Below are positions 28,604 to 38,093 of a stretch of DNA of 64,000 bases, piece after piece; position 1 is the first letter of the stretch; every line of letters starts with the position of its first letter. The stretch spans positions 434,001 to 498,000 of the forward strand of contig CAVSQX010000002.1 of NCBI GenBank assembly GCA_963730225.1, read 5' to 3'. The translations under genes were made by a program, and so were the position numbers. The notes beneath the pieces are model-generated. The model did no database searches. It was not told the DNA's origin and worked only from the letters and a program-made list of their open reading frames with translations. Origin of the DNA: CAVSQX01 sp963730225. GTDB taxonomy: Bacteria > Planctomycetota > Phycisphaerae > Tepidisphaerales > Tepidisphaeraceae.

Positions 28604-31600
28604 TTACGAAATCAGCTCCTCCCCAAACAACACTCCGGTCGAATTTTGTCCCGTCGAAATCGTGATGTGCTGTCCGTAGTTGTCGATCGGGTAAATCTGC
28701 GACCAACCCGTCGGCGCAATCACCCGCACGATGTACGTCCCCGCCGCCAATTCGCCGAACGTGAAATCACCTTCGGCATTCGTGGTCGTCGTTGGATCGT
28801 CGCTCGCCAGCGTCTTGCTGTTGGTCAGATCGATGTAAACCGTCCAGCCCGCCAGCCCGCTTTCGCCATCGTCGAGCTTCCCATCCCCATTGGCGTCGTC
28901 GAACACTTCGCCGGAGATCGAACCAGCCGGCGGAGCAAATCCAAATTGCACTCCGCCAACAACTCCGCCGCTGGCCAGCGTGATGTGCTGGCCGTAATTG
29001 TCGACGGGATACGTCTGCGTCCACCCGGCCGGTGGAACCGCCCGCACAATGTACGTGCCCGCCGCCAGGTTCGTGAAGGAATATTGTCCGCTGGAATTGG
29101 TCGTCGTCTCCGGATCGCCGGCCAGGAATTTCTTGCTGTTGTTCAGATCGATATAAACCGTCCAGCCCGACTCGCCGCTCTCGCCGCTGTCCTGCTTGCC
29201 GTTCTTGTTCGCATCGTCGAACACGACTCCGGATATCGAACCGCCCGCCGAAACAAATCCAAACGATACTCCGGTATCCACCGTGCCGCTGGCCAGCGTG
29301 ATGTGTTGGCCGTAGTTGTCGACCGGATACGTCTGCGTCCATCCGCTGGCCGGAATCACCCGCACGATGTACGTTCCAGCGGCCAACCCCGTGAAGCTGT
29401 ATTGCCCGCTGGAGTTGGTCGCCGTCTCCGGATCGCCCGAGACGAACTTGTCGCTGTTGTTCAGATCGATGTACACCGTCCAGCCCGATTCGCCGCTCTC
29501 GCCGCTGTCCTGTTTGCCGTTTTTGTTTGCATCGTCGAACGCCACACCGGAGATCGAACCCGTCGGGTTGGCAAATCCAAACGGAACATTGGTGTTGACT
29601 CCACCACCGGCCAGCGTGATGTGCTGGCCGAGGTTGCCCGTCGGATACGTTTGCGTCCATCCCGCGGCCGGAATTACCCGCACAATGTATGTGCCCGCGG
29701 CCAACCCGGCGAAATCGTATTGCCCACTGGAATTGGTTGTTGTTTGCGGATCGCCGGACTGGAGTTCCTTGCTGTTATTCAAATCGATGTAAACCGTCCA
29801 TCCCGCCAGTCCGGCCTCGCCGCTGTCCTGCACGCCGTTCTTGTTCGCATCGTTAAAGACCGTTCCCGAGATGTAGACCGTCGTCGTCGCGCCGAAATTC
29901 GCGCCGGTGACCGCCGTTGCCCCGACCGTCACATGATTCCCGCCTCCCAGCGCCGGATAACTCTCCTGCCAGCCGCTCGGCAGAACCTGCCGAATGATCT
30001 CCGCGCCGCTCGGCAGATCGCTCAGCATGTAATTGCCGCTCGAATTCGTCAGCGTGAACGGCTCGCCCGCATCCAGTTGGCCGTTGTTATTCAAATCCGC
30101 GTAAACCGTTCGCCCGGCCAATCCCGTTTCGCCGCTCTCCTGGGTACCGTCGCCGTTGAGATCATTGAAAACCGTTCCCGAAACCGTATCCGTGAAGGTG
30201 ATGTTGTATCGCACCAGTCCGATACCGCTGGATCCCTCCGATTCCGCCGCATCCCCAACCGCAATAATCCCTCCGCTGGGCGTCAGGGCCGCGTCCAGCA
30301 GCGCGTCGTACGGTCCATCGTCAGGAATGCTGGGAATTGGCGACACCTGCGTCAAGACGCCGAACGACGCCGACCCAGAATCTCCCGCCGACGTGAATGC
30401 TTGAACATAGAACTGTTCATATGGGGCGTCGTAAACGCTTGCACTGTCCGCCACCGCGCCGGCAAAGGCCAAATCTCCGTTGCTGAGCACGAAAACGTTG
30501 GTGACCGATGCCATGAGTTCGGTCGCGGGACTCGTCAGGAAAAATGGAACCAGTTCACCACCCGTACCAAACGCCGTATTCAGCTTCCCGCTCGGCAAAA
30601 ATTCCGCCCCTGCCGCCGTGTAAGGCCCGAAGTTCCACCCTTCCTGCTGGGTGAATCCACCCGCCACGATGTCGCCGTTGCTCAGCACCGCCAGCGCCGT
30701 CGTGTCCGATGCATCCAAAGCGCCCAAATCCCTCGACGTGTCGAACAACGTGAAATCCGCCGTCGCCACGCCGCCATTGCCGAATGATGTGTCGATCGCG
30801 CCGCTGGCGGACACCCGCGTAACCGCCATGTCGTAATTGGTCGCCGTGCCGCTTTGATAATCCGGATCGCTAATCGTCGTCTTCGCCTGCCCGCCCACCA
30901 GAATCATCCCATTGCTTTGCAGCGCGATCGGCCCATACGTGGGCTGCCCAAAGTAGAAACTCCCCTCGTCGCTGCCAAAAGTCAGTGGCAACGTCACGCT
31001 GCTGAAGCTGGGGTCTGCAATGCCGTTGCTGGTCAATCGGCTCAGCTGATTTCCGCCCGAAGCAACCAAAATCCGCCCACTCGCGTCCAGAATGAAATTG
31101 CCCACACTCGTGATCGCCGCCGTGCCGCCGGTTCCAAACGTCGTGTCCAGATCTCCATTGGCCTTGAGCCGAATAATTCCCACGCTCGCCTCGGCTACCA
31201 GGATCCGCCCCGAACCATCCACCGCGATCTGCACGGCCGCCGGCCCGGTCACGCTGGGGACGATTGGCAACGGCGGTCCCACAAACGCATATCCACTCAC
31301 TCCGTCGTACCCATCTCCCGCGGCGAACGTGTCGTCCACCGAGCCGTTGACGTTGTACCGCTGGACATAAACTCCCTCGATTCCGCCCACCACCGCCAGC
31401 CCGGCAACCAGCGATTGGCCGTTGCTCAGCGCCGTGACCACTTGCGCACTTTCAAAATACGGCCGGCCTGGCGCGGTGCCGTTGACGCCAAACGTTGTGT
31501 CCGGTTCTCCACCGGCCGTCATCAACGTCGGATCAAAATCAAGCCCCAGCGGAACCACATCGCTGTCGGCCGTGTTGAGACCCAGTAGAATCTCTCCGTT

Positions 31601-32794
31601 CGGCTCCAGCGAAATTCCCCCCGCCTCCGGCTCGCTGCCGTACGCCGTTCCAAACTGCGCGTATCCGCCCGAGCCGAAACCGGTGTCGAGACTTCCATCC
31701 GTATTCACCAGCGCCAGCCCCGGCTCGCTGTTGCCCGGCGTTGTCGGAATCCCCCCCGCCAGCAGCAGCTCGCCGTTGCTTTCGAACAAGGGCTCCGTCT
31801 GCGCCGGCAGAATCGTGACCGAAATCATCACGTCCGCTGTTCCGCCGCCGTAGGTCGTGTCCGGCGACCCGCTGGCCGTGAAGCGATTGAGAAATTCCTC
31901 AAATCCGCCTTCGCCATCGATCTGGCCGAACGTTTGAATCTCGCCCGATCCCAGCACCGTCACGGCATTGAATTGCACCACATTCGCCGCCGTCGCCGAT
32001 CCGGTCGAATTGAACGTCGAATCCACGATGCCGCCGGCGGAGAATCTCTGGAGCAATCCCGCCGGTGTCGATCCGCCCGTCGATCCCGCGGCAATCAGAT
32101 TGCCATCGGAATCGGCCGTAACCGCGTCGAATATTCCCGCCGCACCGCCGTCGGCAATTCCGCCGCTGCCGAAATTCGTATCGGGCTGCCCGGCCGCCGT
32201 GAATTCCTCCAGCGCCGCATTCCCCGCCGTGTCGGTTCCTGCGACGACGATCTCGCCGTCGCCCAGCAGCAGAAAACCCTCCACGCCGAACGGCGTGAAC
32301 GACGCGGTGTTCAACTGCACGACGCCGCCGCTGCCGAATGTCGTGTCCAGCGCTCCGCTCGATGTGTATTTCGCCAGGATGTTCAGATAGGTTGCCCCTT
32401 GTGCGTTGTCGATCACGTGCGTCGCAACCACCAGAATCGATCCGTCGCTCTCGACGGCCACCTGATTTGGCTGCCCCGTTGCCGCCGGGTCGCTGGCCGT
32501 TGCGTTGACGCCAAACGAAATGTCCAGCACTCCGGTTGCCGAGTATCTCTGCAACAGGATCGGAGCGTTCGCCTCGATATCGATGCTCGGCGAGCCCGCC
32601 TCCACCACGCCGCCCGTCGCCGGGTCGTAGGCCGTCGCAATCCCCACGCCCACCGGCGTCGCCGGGTTCAGCACAATCCCGCCGTTGCCAAATGTCGGAT
32701 CCGGGGCGATCGCGCTCAGCAGCACACGCTGCTCCATTGGTTCGATCGCCGCATTGCACGATTGGAAAACCGCTGACCTCGTTGACCGCCGCAT
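28604..32794 (-). CDS. Giant surface protein: delta-60 propeller repeats plus five SD-type modules
   Basis: A 1396-residue protein starting MRRSTRSAVFQSCNAAIEPM with the signature MEQRVLLSA and ribosome site AGAGGAG. Residues 30-870 are repeats of the delta-60 type, marked again and again by DTTFGSGG, DTNFGSGG or DTSFGNGG followed by a strand with LSNGDIVAGG or GEIVVAG; such repeats form beta-propellers. The last 500 residues hold five SdrD B-like modules (FNDLNGDGTQESGETGLAGR, FDDANKNGKQDSGESGESGW), nearly the same as those in the gene that follows 81 bp downstream on the same strand. The frame is intact throughout, unlike its neighbour. Probably secreted and calcium-binding; no anchor is visible at the C-terminus. 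Confidence 0.85.
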   Translation of the reverse strand: MRRSTRSAVFQSCNAAIEPMEQRVLLSAIAPDPTFGNGGIVLNPATPVGVGIATAYDPATGGVVEAGSPSIDIEANAPILLQRYSATGVLDISFGVNATASDPAATGQPNQVAVESDGSILVVATHVIDNAQGATYLNILAKYTSSGALDTTFGSGGVVQLNTASFTPFGVEGFLLLGDGEIVVAGTDTAGNAALEEFTAAGQPDTNFGSGGIADGGAAGIFDAVTADSDGNLIAAGSTGGSTPAGLLQRFSAGGIVDSTFNSTGSATAANVVQFNAVTVLGSGEIQTFGQIDGEGGFEEFLNRFTASGSPDTTYGGGTADVMISVTILPAQTEPLFESNGELLLAGGIPTTPGNSEPGLALVNTDGSLDTGFGSGGYAQFGTAYGSEPEAGGISLEPNGEILLGLNTADSDVVPLGLDFDPTLMTAGGEPDTTFGVNGTAPGRPYFESAQVVTALSNGQSLVAGLAVVGGIEGVYVQRYNVNGSVDDTFAAGDGYDGVSGYAFVGPPLPIVPSVTGPAAVQIAVDGSGRILVAEASVGIIRLKANGDLDTTFGTGGTAAITSVGNFILDASGRILVASGGNQLSRLTSNGIADPSFSSVTLPLTFGSDEGSFYFGQPTYGPIALQSNGMILVGGQAKTTISDPDYQSGTATNYDMAVTRVSASGAIDTSFGNGGVATADFTLFDTSRDLGALDASDTTALAVLSNGDIVAGGFTQQEGWNFGPYTAAGAEFLPSGKLNTAFGTGGELVPFFLTSPATELMASVTNVFVLSNGDLAFAGAVADSASVYDAPYEQFYVQAFTSAGDSGSASFGVLTQVSPIPSIPDDGPYDALLDAALTPSGGIIAVGDAAESEGSSGIGLVRYNITFTDTVSGTVFNDLNGDGTQESGETGLAGRTVYADLNNNGQLDAGEPFTLTNSSGNYMLSDLPSGAEIIRQVLPSGWQESYPALGGGNHVTVGATAVTGANFGATTTVYISGTVFNDANKNGVQDSGEAGLAGWTVYIDLNNSKELQSGDPQTTTNSSGQYDFAGLAAGTYIVRVIPAAGWTQTYPTGNLGQHITLAGGGVNTNVPFGFANPTGSISGVAFDDANKNGKQDSGESGESGWTVYIDLNNSDKFVSGDPETATNSSGQYSFTGLAAGTYIVRVIPASGWTQTYPVDNYGQHITLASGTVDTGVSFGFVSAGGSISGVVFDDANKNGKQDSGESGESGWTVYIDLNNSKKFLAGDPETTTNSSGQYSFTNLAAGTYIVRAVPPAGWTQTYPVDNYGQHITLASGGVVGGVQFGFAPPAGSISGEVFDDANGDGKLDDGESGLAGWTVYIDLTNSKTLASDDPTTTTNAEGDFTFGELAAGTYIVRVIAPTGWSQIYPIDNYGQHITISTGQNSTGVLFGEELIS
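28620..30190 (-). repeat. SD-module tandem repeats, 318-bp period, second gene
   Basis: Five modules. The same internal point (C of the CAGATCGAT or CAAATCGAT stretch) falls at 28826, 29144, 29462 and 29780, exactly 318 bp apart each time. Modules three and four are almost the same. They also resemble the modules of the adjacent gene at the DNA level. Confidence 0.9.
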
Positions 32795-33094
32795 ACAAAA
32801 CTCCTCTTGGTTCGTTCACTCACGGCGCAGCGCAGCGCCCAACGTAACTTCACTCTACCTCAAGAATCGATGCCAAAAATCAAGTCGGGAAGATCGGGCG
32901 CTGCCGGACACCCACGTATCGCAAACAACGCCCATTCATTGCGTTTACCTCATTCCGCACTGAATACGGGCACCATCATACGTCCGATAACTTTTTTTGT
33001 AAATGTCCGTCATTTTGCCTTGACAACGCCAAATTGACGTTGGCTGGATTTTGCCGTTTAGCGCCGGCGCAACGTACCGGGCGTTTCGATTAAG
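32795..33094 (+). other. Spacer between divergent genes with a GTTTAGCG-type repeat
   Basis: About 300 bp, relatively AT-rich, between the surface protein and the sugar dehydrogenase. TTGACA at 33020-33025 could be a -35 element, but no good -10 box follows. From 33057 the sequence GTTTAGCGCCGGCGC and ACCGGGCG is a degenerate copy of the dispersed palindrome also seen at 331, 36995 and 42573. No gene was recognised. Confidence 0.4.
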
Positions 33095-34420
33095 ATGCTC
33101 TGCCAAATGAACCTGCAAGAGAAAATCGCCGCCCGAACCGCCACCGTCGGCGTCATCGGTCTGGGCTACGTCGGTTTGCCGCTGCTGGCGGCATTCCACC
33201 GCGCCGGCTTCCCCGTCCTCGGATTCGACGTCGATCCAAAAAAAATCGAGCAGCTTCGCCGCGGCGAAAATTATCTCAAGCATCTGGGCCAATCTCTTGT
33301 CGCCGACATGCTCCGCGCCGGCCGTTTCGATGTCACCGACGATCTTCACCGCCTGTCCGACCCCGACGCGATTCTCATCTGCGTCCCCACGCCGATCGGC
33401 CCGCACCTCGAGCCCGATCTGAGTTTCGTCCGCCAGACCGCCCGCGACATCGCCGCCGCGCTTCGCCCCGGCCAGTTGATCGTGCTCGAATCCACCACCT
33501 ATCCCGGCACCACCCGCGACATCGTCCTGCCCGAATTATCCGCGCGCGGTCTGAATTTCGGGACCGATTTCTTCCTCGCCTTTTCCCCCGAGCGCGAAGA
33601 TCCCGGCCGAAAAGATTTCACGACGCAGACCATCCCCAAGCTCGTCGGTGGCATCGACGCCGAATCCGGCCGGCTCGCCGTGCTGCTCTATCAGCAAGCC
33701 ATCGCCAAAGTCGTCCCCGTCTCCTCCGCCGAAGTCGCCGAAGCCGCCAAGCTGCTGGAAAACATCTACCGCGCCGTCAACATCGCCCTGGCCAACGAGA
33801 TGAAGCTGATCCTTTCCGCCATGGGCATCGACGTCTGGGAAGTCATCGCCGCCGCCGCCACCAAACCGTTCGGCTTCCAACCGTTCTATCCCGGCCCCGG
33901 CCTCGGCGGCCACTGCATTCCCATCGACCCGTTCTATCTCTCCTGGAAAGCCCGCGAAGTCGGCCAGCCCACCCGCTTCATCGAGCTGGCCGGCCAGATC
34001 AATCACGCCATGCCGCAATACGTCGCCGAAAAAACCATCGCCGCCCTCAACCAGCGCGGCATCCCCGTCAAGGGCAGCCGAATCCTGATTCTCGGCCTGG
34101 CCTACAAGCCCAACATCGACGACGTCCGCGAAAGCCCCAGCTTCGAGCTGATCGAAAAATTCTCCGACCTGGGCGCATCGGTCGATTACAACGATCCGCA
34201 TGTTCCCTCGACCCACCGCATGCGCAAATACGGCGACCTCCGCATGAAAAGCGTCCCGCTCTCCGCCGACACATTAAAAACTTACCACTGCATCGTGATC
34301 GCCACGAACCATTCCGCCTACGACTGGCAACTCATCGCCGACCACGCCGCGCTCATCATCGACACCCGCAATGCAATGCGCGACGTGAAAGGCCCGCGCG
34401 ATCACATCATCCCCGCCTGA
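33095..34420 (+). CDS. Nucleotide-sugar 6-dehydrogenase (UDP-GlcNAc/ManNAc type)
   Basis: Oxidises C6 of a nucleotide sugar to the uronic acid with two NAD+, supplying acidic sugars for capsule, exopolysaccharide or O-antigen. 441 residues from 33095; an ATG at 33107 (MNLQEKIAAR) is an equal start candidate. The Rossmann motif VGVIGLGYVGLPLLAAF is followed by ICVPTPIG, ESTTYPGTT, FSPEREDPG, the central helix AAKLLENIYRAVNIALANEM, the catalytic cysteine in PGLGGHCIPIDPFYLSW, and a C-terminal NDP-sugar binding part (ILILGLAYKPNIDDVRESPS). The STTYPGTT and FSPEREDPG blocks are closer to WbpA-type enzymes than to UDP-glucose dehydrogenase. A sugar epimerase gene about 2.6 kb downstream may act in the same pathway. 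Confidence 0.9.
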   Translation: MLCQMNLQEKIAARTATVGVIGLGYVGLPLLAAFHRAGFPVLGFDVDPKKIEQLRRGENYLKHLGQSLVADMLRAGRFDVTDDLHRLSDPDAILICVPTPIGPHLEPDLSFVRQTARDIAAALRPGQLIVLESTTYPGTTRDIVLPELSARGLNFGTDFFLAFSPEREDPGRKDFTTQTIPKLVGGIDAESGRLAVLLYQQAIAKVVPVSSAEVAEAAKLLENIYRAVNIALANEMKLILSAMGIDVWEVIAAAATKPFGFQPFYPGPGLGGHCIPIDPFYLSWKAREVGQPTRFIELAGQINHAMPQYVAEKTIAALNQRGIPVKGSRILILGLAYKPNIDDVRESPSFELIEKFSDLGASVDYNDPHVPSTHRMRKYGDLRMKSVPLSADTLKTYHCIVIATNHSAYDWQLIADHAALIIDTRNAMRDVKGPRDHIIPA

Positions 34421-34438
34421 CAGTTTCATCCTCACTTC

Positions 34439-34473
34439 GAAGTTGAGCGTTGAGCGTTGAGTGTTGAGCGTTG
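34439..34473 (+). repeat. Heptamer tandem repeat (GTTGAGC)
   Basis: From 34442: GTTGAGC, GTTGAGC, GTTGAGT, GTTGAGC, GTTG, a 7-bp unit repeated a little over four times between two plus-strand genes. No inverted partner is visible nearby. Confidence 0.9.
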
Positions 34474-34507
34474 CATTAATTCTCCCCCACTCCACGATAT
34501 CACTTCC

Positions 34508-35191
34508 ATGATCCACTGGTTCCTCTACTCCCCCGCAGGTCTTGCAATCCGCATCGCCATCGGCCTCTGCATCTTCGCCGCCCTGGCCATCATCGATCTC
34601 CATCGCCACGGCCGCTCCGCCACCCGCTGGCGCGAATACACCGTCCTGCTGATCGCCGTCTTCGCTGCCGTTGTCTACGGCGTCCTCAACGATCAAATCA
34701 CCTCGCGCATTTCGTGGGAATATTTCTACTACGGAAAAGAACTGGACAAGGTGCTCGGTTCGGTCGTCCCTCCTGATCCGCACGCACTGCATTTGCAGGC
34801 CGCGAAAGTAGGAGTCGAAGCCACCTGGTCCGCCGGCCTGATCTTCGGCGTCGTTCTGCTCCTTGCCAACAATCCCTTGGGCAACTGGCCGCGCCTGCGT
34901 AATCGAGAGCTTGTGAAATTACTCCCCCTGATAATCCTGATTACCGCCGCCGCTGGCGTGCTGCTGGGCGAATTGGGATATCACGGATACCTGACTTTTC
35001 TGCAAAGCGATTTCGTCGACATGACCCGCGGCGACATTTTCCATCCCCGCCGATTCATCTGTGCGTGGGGCGTGCATCTGGGCGGCTATCTCGGCGGACT
35101 GCTCGGAACCGCTCTTGCCGCGACCCTGATTCTCCATCGCCGCCGGAGACTGAAATATAGGGCCGGCTTCAGCCCGCCGCCCACCGTTTAA
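34508..35191 (+). CDS. Integral membrane protein of unknown function
   Basis: A 227-residue protein starting MIHWFLYSPAGLAIRIAIGL at the ATG at 34508. Five or six hydrophobic helices can be seen (IAIGLCIFAALAIIDLH, YTVLLIAVFAAVVYGVL, WSAGLIFGVVLLLA, LLPLIILITAAAGVLLGELG, and near the end GGYLGGLLGTALAATLIL). Charged loops include DQITSRISWEYFYYGKELDK. I do not recognise the family; the blocks ISWEYFYYGKEL and ICAWGVHLGGYLGG look like family motifs. The last residues, RAGFSPPPTV, and the stop codon are written by a GC-rich repeat-like segment, so the natural C-terminus may have been changed by repeat insertion. Confidence 0.75.
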   Translation: MIHWFLYSPAGLAIRIAIGLCIFAALAIIDLHRHGRSATRWREYTVLLIAVFAAVVYGVLNDQITSRISWEYFYYGKELDKVLGSVVPPDPHALHLQAAKVGVEATWSAGLIFGVVLLLANNPLGNWPRLRNRELVKLLPLIILITAAAGVLLGELGYHGYLTFLQSDFVDMTRGDIFHPRRFICAWGVHLGGYLGGLLGTALAATLILHRRRRLKYRAGFSPPPTV

Positions 35192-35192
35192 T
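35155..35192 (+). repeat. GC-rich repeat-like segment overlapping a gene end
   Basis: The sequence GGGCCGGCTTCAGCCCGCCG with CCCACCGTTTAA looks like a dispersed intergenic element and supplies the stop codon of the membrane protein. A related CCCACCGTTTAGG follows the terminator stem at 8104-8116. Whether these are one family needs a genome-wide count. Confidence 0.35.
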
Positions 35193-35201
35193 ATCCGGCC
35201 T

Positions 35202-36336
35202 TCAATTCTGCGTTTGTTCCATCGGCGTCCAACTGGTCGACGTCTGATTCGGATCGCTGTTGGGGTTGTAGCTCGGATCGTTGTTCATGATGATTTCGCC
35301 GTTGGCGCCGGACCAGGCGTGGCCGTATTGCGTCGGAAGTTTGTACGTGGTGCCGTCGCCGGAGGTCCAGGGGCTTACTTCACGCTGCACGTCGGCTTCG
35401 TTTTCGCTTTGCCGATTCAGGTCGGCGGAATGCTGCCAATACGAGGCGTGCTGGGCATCGTTGGCGGCGCTGTCGGAACTGATTCTCGACTCGATCGCAT
35501 TGAACCGCGCATTCTGATCGGCCAACTCCTGCTTCTGATTGGCCAGCGCGGCTTGCTGGCGCTGCTGAATGAGGGCGGCCAGCTTTTGACTCCAAGCGGG
35601 ATTCATCTGGAGTGACTGAGCCATGATGGCGTTGATGGGTTGCAGCTGGTCGAACGTGGCCTTTGGAGCGCGCTGGGAAGTGGCGTAACTGACCGACCAG
35701 ATGGTCAGGTTGTTGGGTCCGCCGTGGCCGACGGTGAGAACACCGCCGATCACTTCCTGCATGGTCTGGCCCTTCAGATCGTATTCAAATGTCTCGCGTC
35801 CGACGCCGACGCCGACTTGCCAGGTCGGGTCCGTGTTGAGTTGATCGTAAAGCTTCTTCGCCTGGTCGGGCATTTTCTGCTTGTTCACGACTTTCGCATT
35901 GGCCAGGTCGGGGCGAAACATTTTTACGATCACTTGGTCGAACGCATCGAACTGATCGCTGGGCGGTTGCTTGATGATCATGCCCATGCTGATCTGGCCC
36001 GGCTGATACGGACCCTGCCCAGCGCGATTGCTCCAGACGAATTTGACAAACGGATACACGTCGAACGCGCAGACATCCTGCGCATCGCCCCAGTGAATGC
36101 GAATCAGATCCGGGCGGCGCCAGCGCCATTTTCCAGGTGACGCCGCCTTTGACGGTCCAATCGAGCGGCATCACGCCGTGAAAAACCTCCATGCCTTTGA
36201 ACCCCTGATCGTCGGTGATGACGAATTTTTTGTACCGCATGGTCGGAGGCTGCGCAGAGTCTGCGTTGGCTGCCGCCCAAGTCGTCGTGGGAAGAGACAG
36301 ACCGATCACGGCCAGCATAAAAATTCGGAATCGCAT
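35202..36336 (-). CDS. Exported protein of unknown function, frameshifted
   Basis: Start at 36336 with a signal peptide (MRFRIFMLAVIGLSLPTTTWAA). The first frame holds MRYKKFVITDDQGFKGMEVF and LDWTVKGGVTWKMALAPP; the rest, from DLIRIHWGDAQDVCAFDVYP, is in another frame. The break at about 36110 needs one base removed or two added in CCGCCCGGATC. The repaired protein has about 378 residues. Its second half contains a glutamine- and alanine-rich helix (LIQQRQQAALANQKQELADQ) that may form a coiled coil, and the end is rich in N, P and S. Probably periplasmic or surface-exposed. I do not recognise the family. No operon partner is obvious. Confidence 0.7.
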
Positions 36337-36431
36337 TTTGAATCCTCCTCTGGCGGTCGAGTGGAAAACGGCCGCCGACGCCGGCGACGGCGGAAGTCAA
36401 AATACCGTCGGGCAAAGTTTTGGCAAGAATC

Positions 36432-36965
36432 TCAGGCGGCTTCAGAAACCGGCATCACGGCAAAGCCGTGCTCCGGTGGTTCATACTTCGTACGCCCGAT
36501 GAACTGCCGCAGCATGTTGCGGCACTCTTCGATCTGGTTGGTCATCGCCCGCTTGGGCAGGTAATGGCACATCATCGGCCCGCGGAAAATCAAAAACAGT
36601 TCCGCCGTCTCCATCCAATGGCTGAACGTGTGCCAGCGAAGCTGCGTTCGGCCGCTGTAGGTTTCGAAACCGAATCCATTTTCATCGAGCCACGCCTGAA
36701 CCGGCTCGGCGACGAACGGATGCCGATTCCAGAATCCGCGGATGCGGCGGCGAGCCGTCCACGGTAGCGACAATCCCATGTACAGCAGCCAGCCGGCGAT
36801 CAGATACAGCCAGGAAAGATTCGGCTGACGCACAAGGTAAAGTACGCCGCCCAGCATCGGTCCCCCCAGAAGGCAGGTCACCGTGGCCAACCAGCGGAAT
36901 CGGCGAGTCGCCCGTAGCCACGCTTGCGTAAATTCCTTAAGCGTCGGCGCAAACTCAAGTGTCAT
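36432..36965 (-). CDS. YcxB-like membrane protein
   Basis: A 177-residue protein starting MTLEFAPTLKEFTQAWLRAT. Two adjacent transmembrane helices (LATVTCLLGGPMLGGVLYLV and LSWLYLIAGWLLYMGLSLPW) come before a cytoplasmic domain with GFGFETYSGRTQLRWHTFSH, ETAELFLIFRGPMMCHYLPKRAM, as in YcxB-type proteins: helix pair, then a strand pattern ending in a xxLPKRAF-like motif. The function of that family is not known. The gene stands alone on the minus strand between an exported unknown and the sugar epimerase. The start at 36965 is the only good ATG before the first helix. Confidence 0.7.
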   Translation of the reverse strand: MTLEFAPTLKEFTQAWLRATRRFRWLATVTCLLGGPMLGGVLYLVRQPNLSWLYLIAGWLLYMGLSLPWTARRRIRGFWNRHPFVAEPVQAWLDENGFGFETYSGRTQLRWHTFSHWMETAELFLIFRGPMMCHYLPKRAMTNQIEECRNMLRQFIGRTKYEPPEHGFAVMPVSEAA

Positions 36966-36994
36966 TTAAGACACATCGGCCAATTTGCGCCCCC

Positions 36995-37020
36995 GTTTAG
37001 CGCCGGCTCGCAGGGCCGGG
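36995..37020 (+). repeat. GTTTAGCG-type GC-rich palindrome
   Basis: GTTTAGCGCCGGCTCGCAGG followed by GCCGGG, a copy of the dispersed element also found at 331, 33057 and 42573. It lies between a YcxB-like gene and the epimerase. Confidence 0.6.
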
Positions 37021-37046
37021 TGAATTCCCGGGCGAATTCGTTCCAA

Positions 37047-38039
37047 TCAGCGCAGATGGTCCCGATACCACTGCATCGTCGCCGCCAGGCCAGTTTTGAA
37101 ATCGACAATGGGCCGATAATTCAGCAGCTTGGCTGCGACCGAAAGATCCGCCAGCGAATGCTTCACATCCCCGGCCCGGACCGGCCTGAACTCGGGCGTC
37201 AGATCCGGCCGCCCAAGAACCTCCGCCATTTCTTTGGCCAATTCGTTCACGGTAACGCTTTTTCCCACGGCGATGTTGATGATCGTTCCACCCAGCGGCT
37301 TCTCGATACCGCTGGCCAGCAGATTGGCCAGCACCGCGTTATCGACGTACGTGAAATCACGCGACTGCTCGCCGTCCCCGAAGATGATCGGATGTTTCCC
37401 GGCCAGCATCGCCTTGGCGAAAGCGGCGATTACGGCGGCATACGCATTGTCGGCGCTCTGCCGCGGACCGAAAATGTTGAAATACCGAAGACAAACCGTG
37501 TCGAGATTCAAACTCGCCGCATACGCCCCCAGCAGCGCTTCGCAGGCGACTTTCGTGGCCGCGTACGGACTCATCGGCCGCACGGGCATCGATTCGGTTT
37601 TCGGCAGCACTTCGCTGTCGCCATAGGCGCTGGAACTGGCGGCGAACATCACCCGCGCCGCGCCCGCCTGCCGCGCCGCCTCCAGCACATTCAGCGTGCC
37701 GGTCACATTCACATCATGATATTTCCGCGGCTGCTCGATGCTGCGCGGCACCGATCCCAACGCGGCCTGATGAAAAACAAATCGGCAACCGGCCGTGCAG
37801 CGCTCGACTGTCGGCTGATCCAGAATCGAACCCTTCACGAACTTCGCCGCCGGGGGCAGCGCCGCCGGATCACCGCCGCCGCTCAGGTCATCGAGCACCG
37901 TCGTCTGACATCCCAGGGATACCAGCGCCCAGGTGAGATGCGAGCCGATGAAGCCCGCGCCCCCGGTCACCAGAACGCGCTGGCCTTTCAAATGCGATAA
38001 CGGAAACCGCGCCCAATCCTGCCTGCGTGCGGATGTCAT
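37047..38039 (-). CDS. NAD-dependent nucleotide-sugar epimerase
   Basis: A short-chain-dehydrogenase type enzyme, most like UDP-glucose/UDP-GlcNAc 4-epimerases. The start MTSARRQDWARF at 38039 gives 330 residues; ATG 38048 and TTG 38066 are in-frame alternatives. Motifs: NAD loop VLVTGGAGFIGSHLT, VFHQAALGSVPRSI, the catalytic triad with S in FAASSSAYGDSE and YAATK, then LRYFNIFGPRQSADNAYAAV and FGDGEQSRDFTYVDN. The SVPRS and FGPRQ blocks resemble WbpP-like UDP-GlcNAc 4-epimerases. It most likely feeds the same envelope sugar pathway as the dehydrogenase at 33.1 kb. Exact substrate cannot be read from the sequence. Confidence 0.88.
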   Translation of the reverse strand: MTSARRQDWARFPLSHLKGQRVLVTGGAGFIGSHLTWALVSLGCQTTVLDDLSGGGDPAALPPAAKFVKGSILDQPTVERCTAGCRFVFHQAALGSVPRSIEQPRKYHDVNVTGTLNVLEAARQAGAARVMFAASSSAYGDSEVLPKTESMPVRPMSPYAATKVACEALLGAYAASLNLDTVCLRYFNIFGPRQSADNAYAAVIAAFAKAMLAGKHPIIFGDGEQSRDFTYVDNAVLANLLASGIEKPLGGTIINIAVGKSVTVNELAKEMAEVLGRPDLTPEFRPVRAGDVKHSLADLSVAAKLLNYRPIVDFKTGLAATMQWYRDHLR

Positions 38040-38093
38040 GGCCCGCATCTTCGCGTCGGCGGACAAGGATGCAAGCGAAAGTTTCGATGGAGC

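Noticed and set aside
28646..30787. A 713-residue plus-strand frame opposite the SD modules
   Set aside because: A periodic shadow of the repeats on the other strand; arginine- and histidine-rich, with no signal peptide.
33020..33048. TTGACA as a promoter for the sugar dehydrogenase
   Set aside because: No acceptable -10 box at 16-18 bp spacing.
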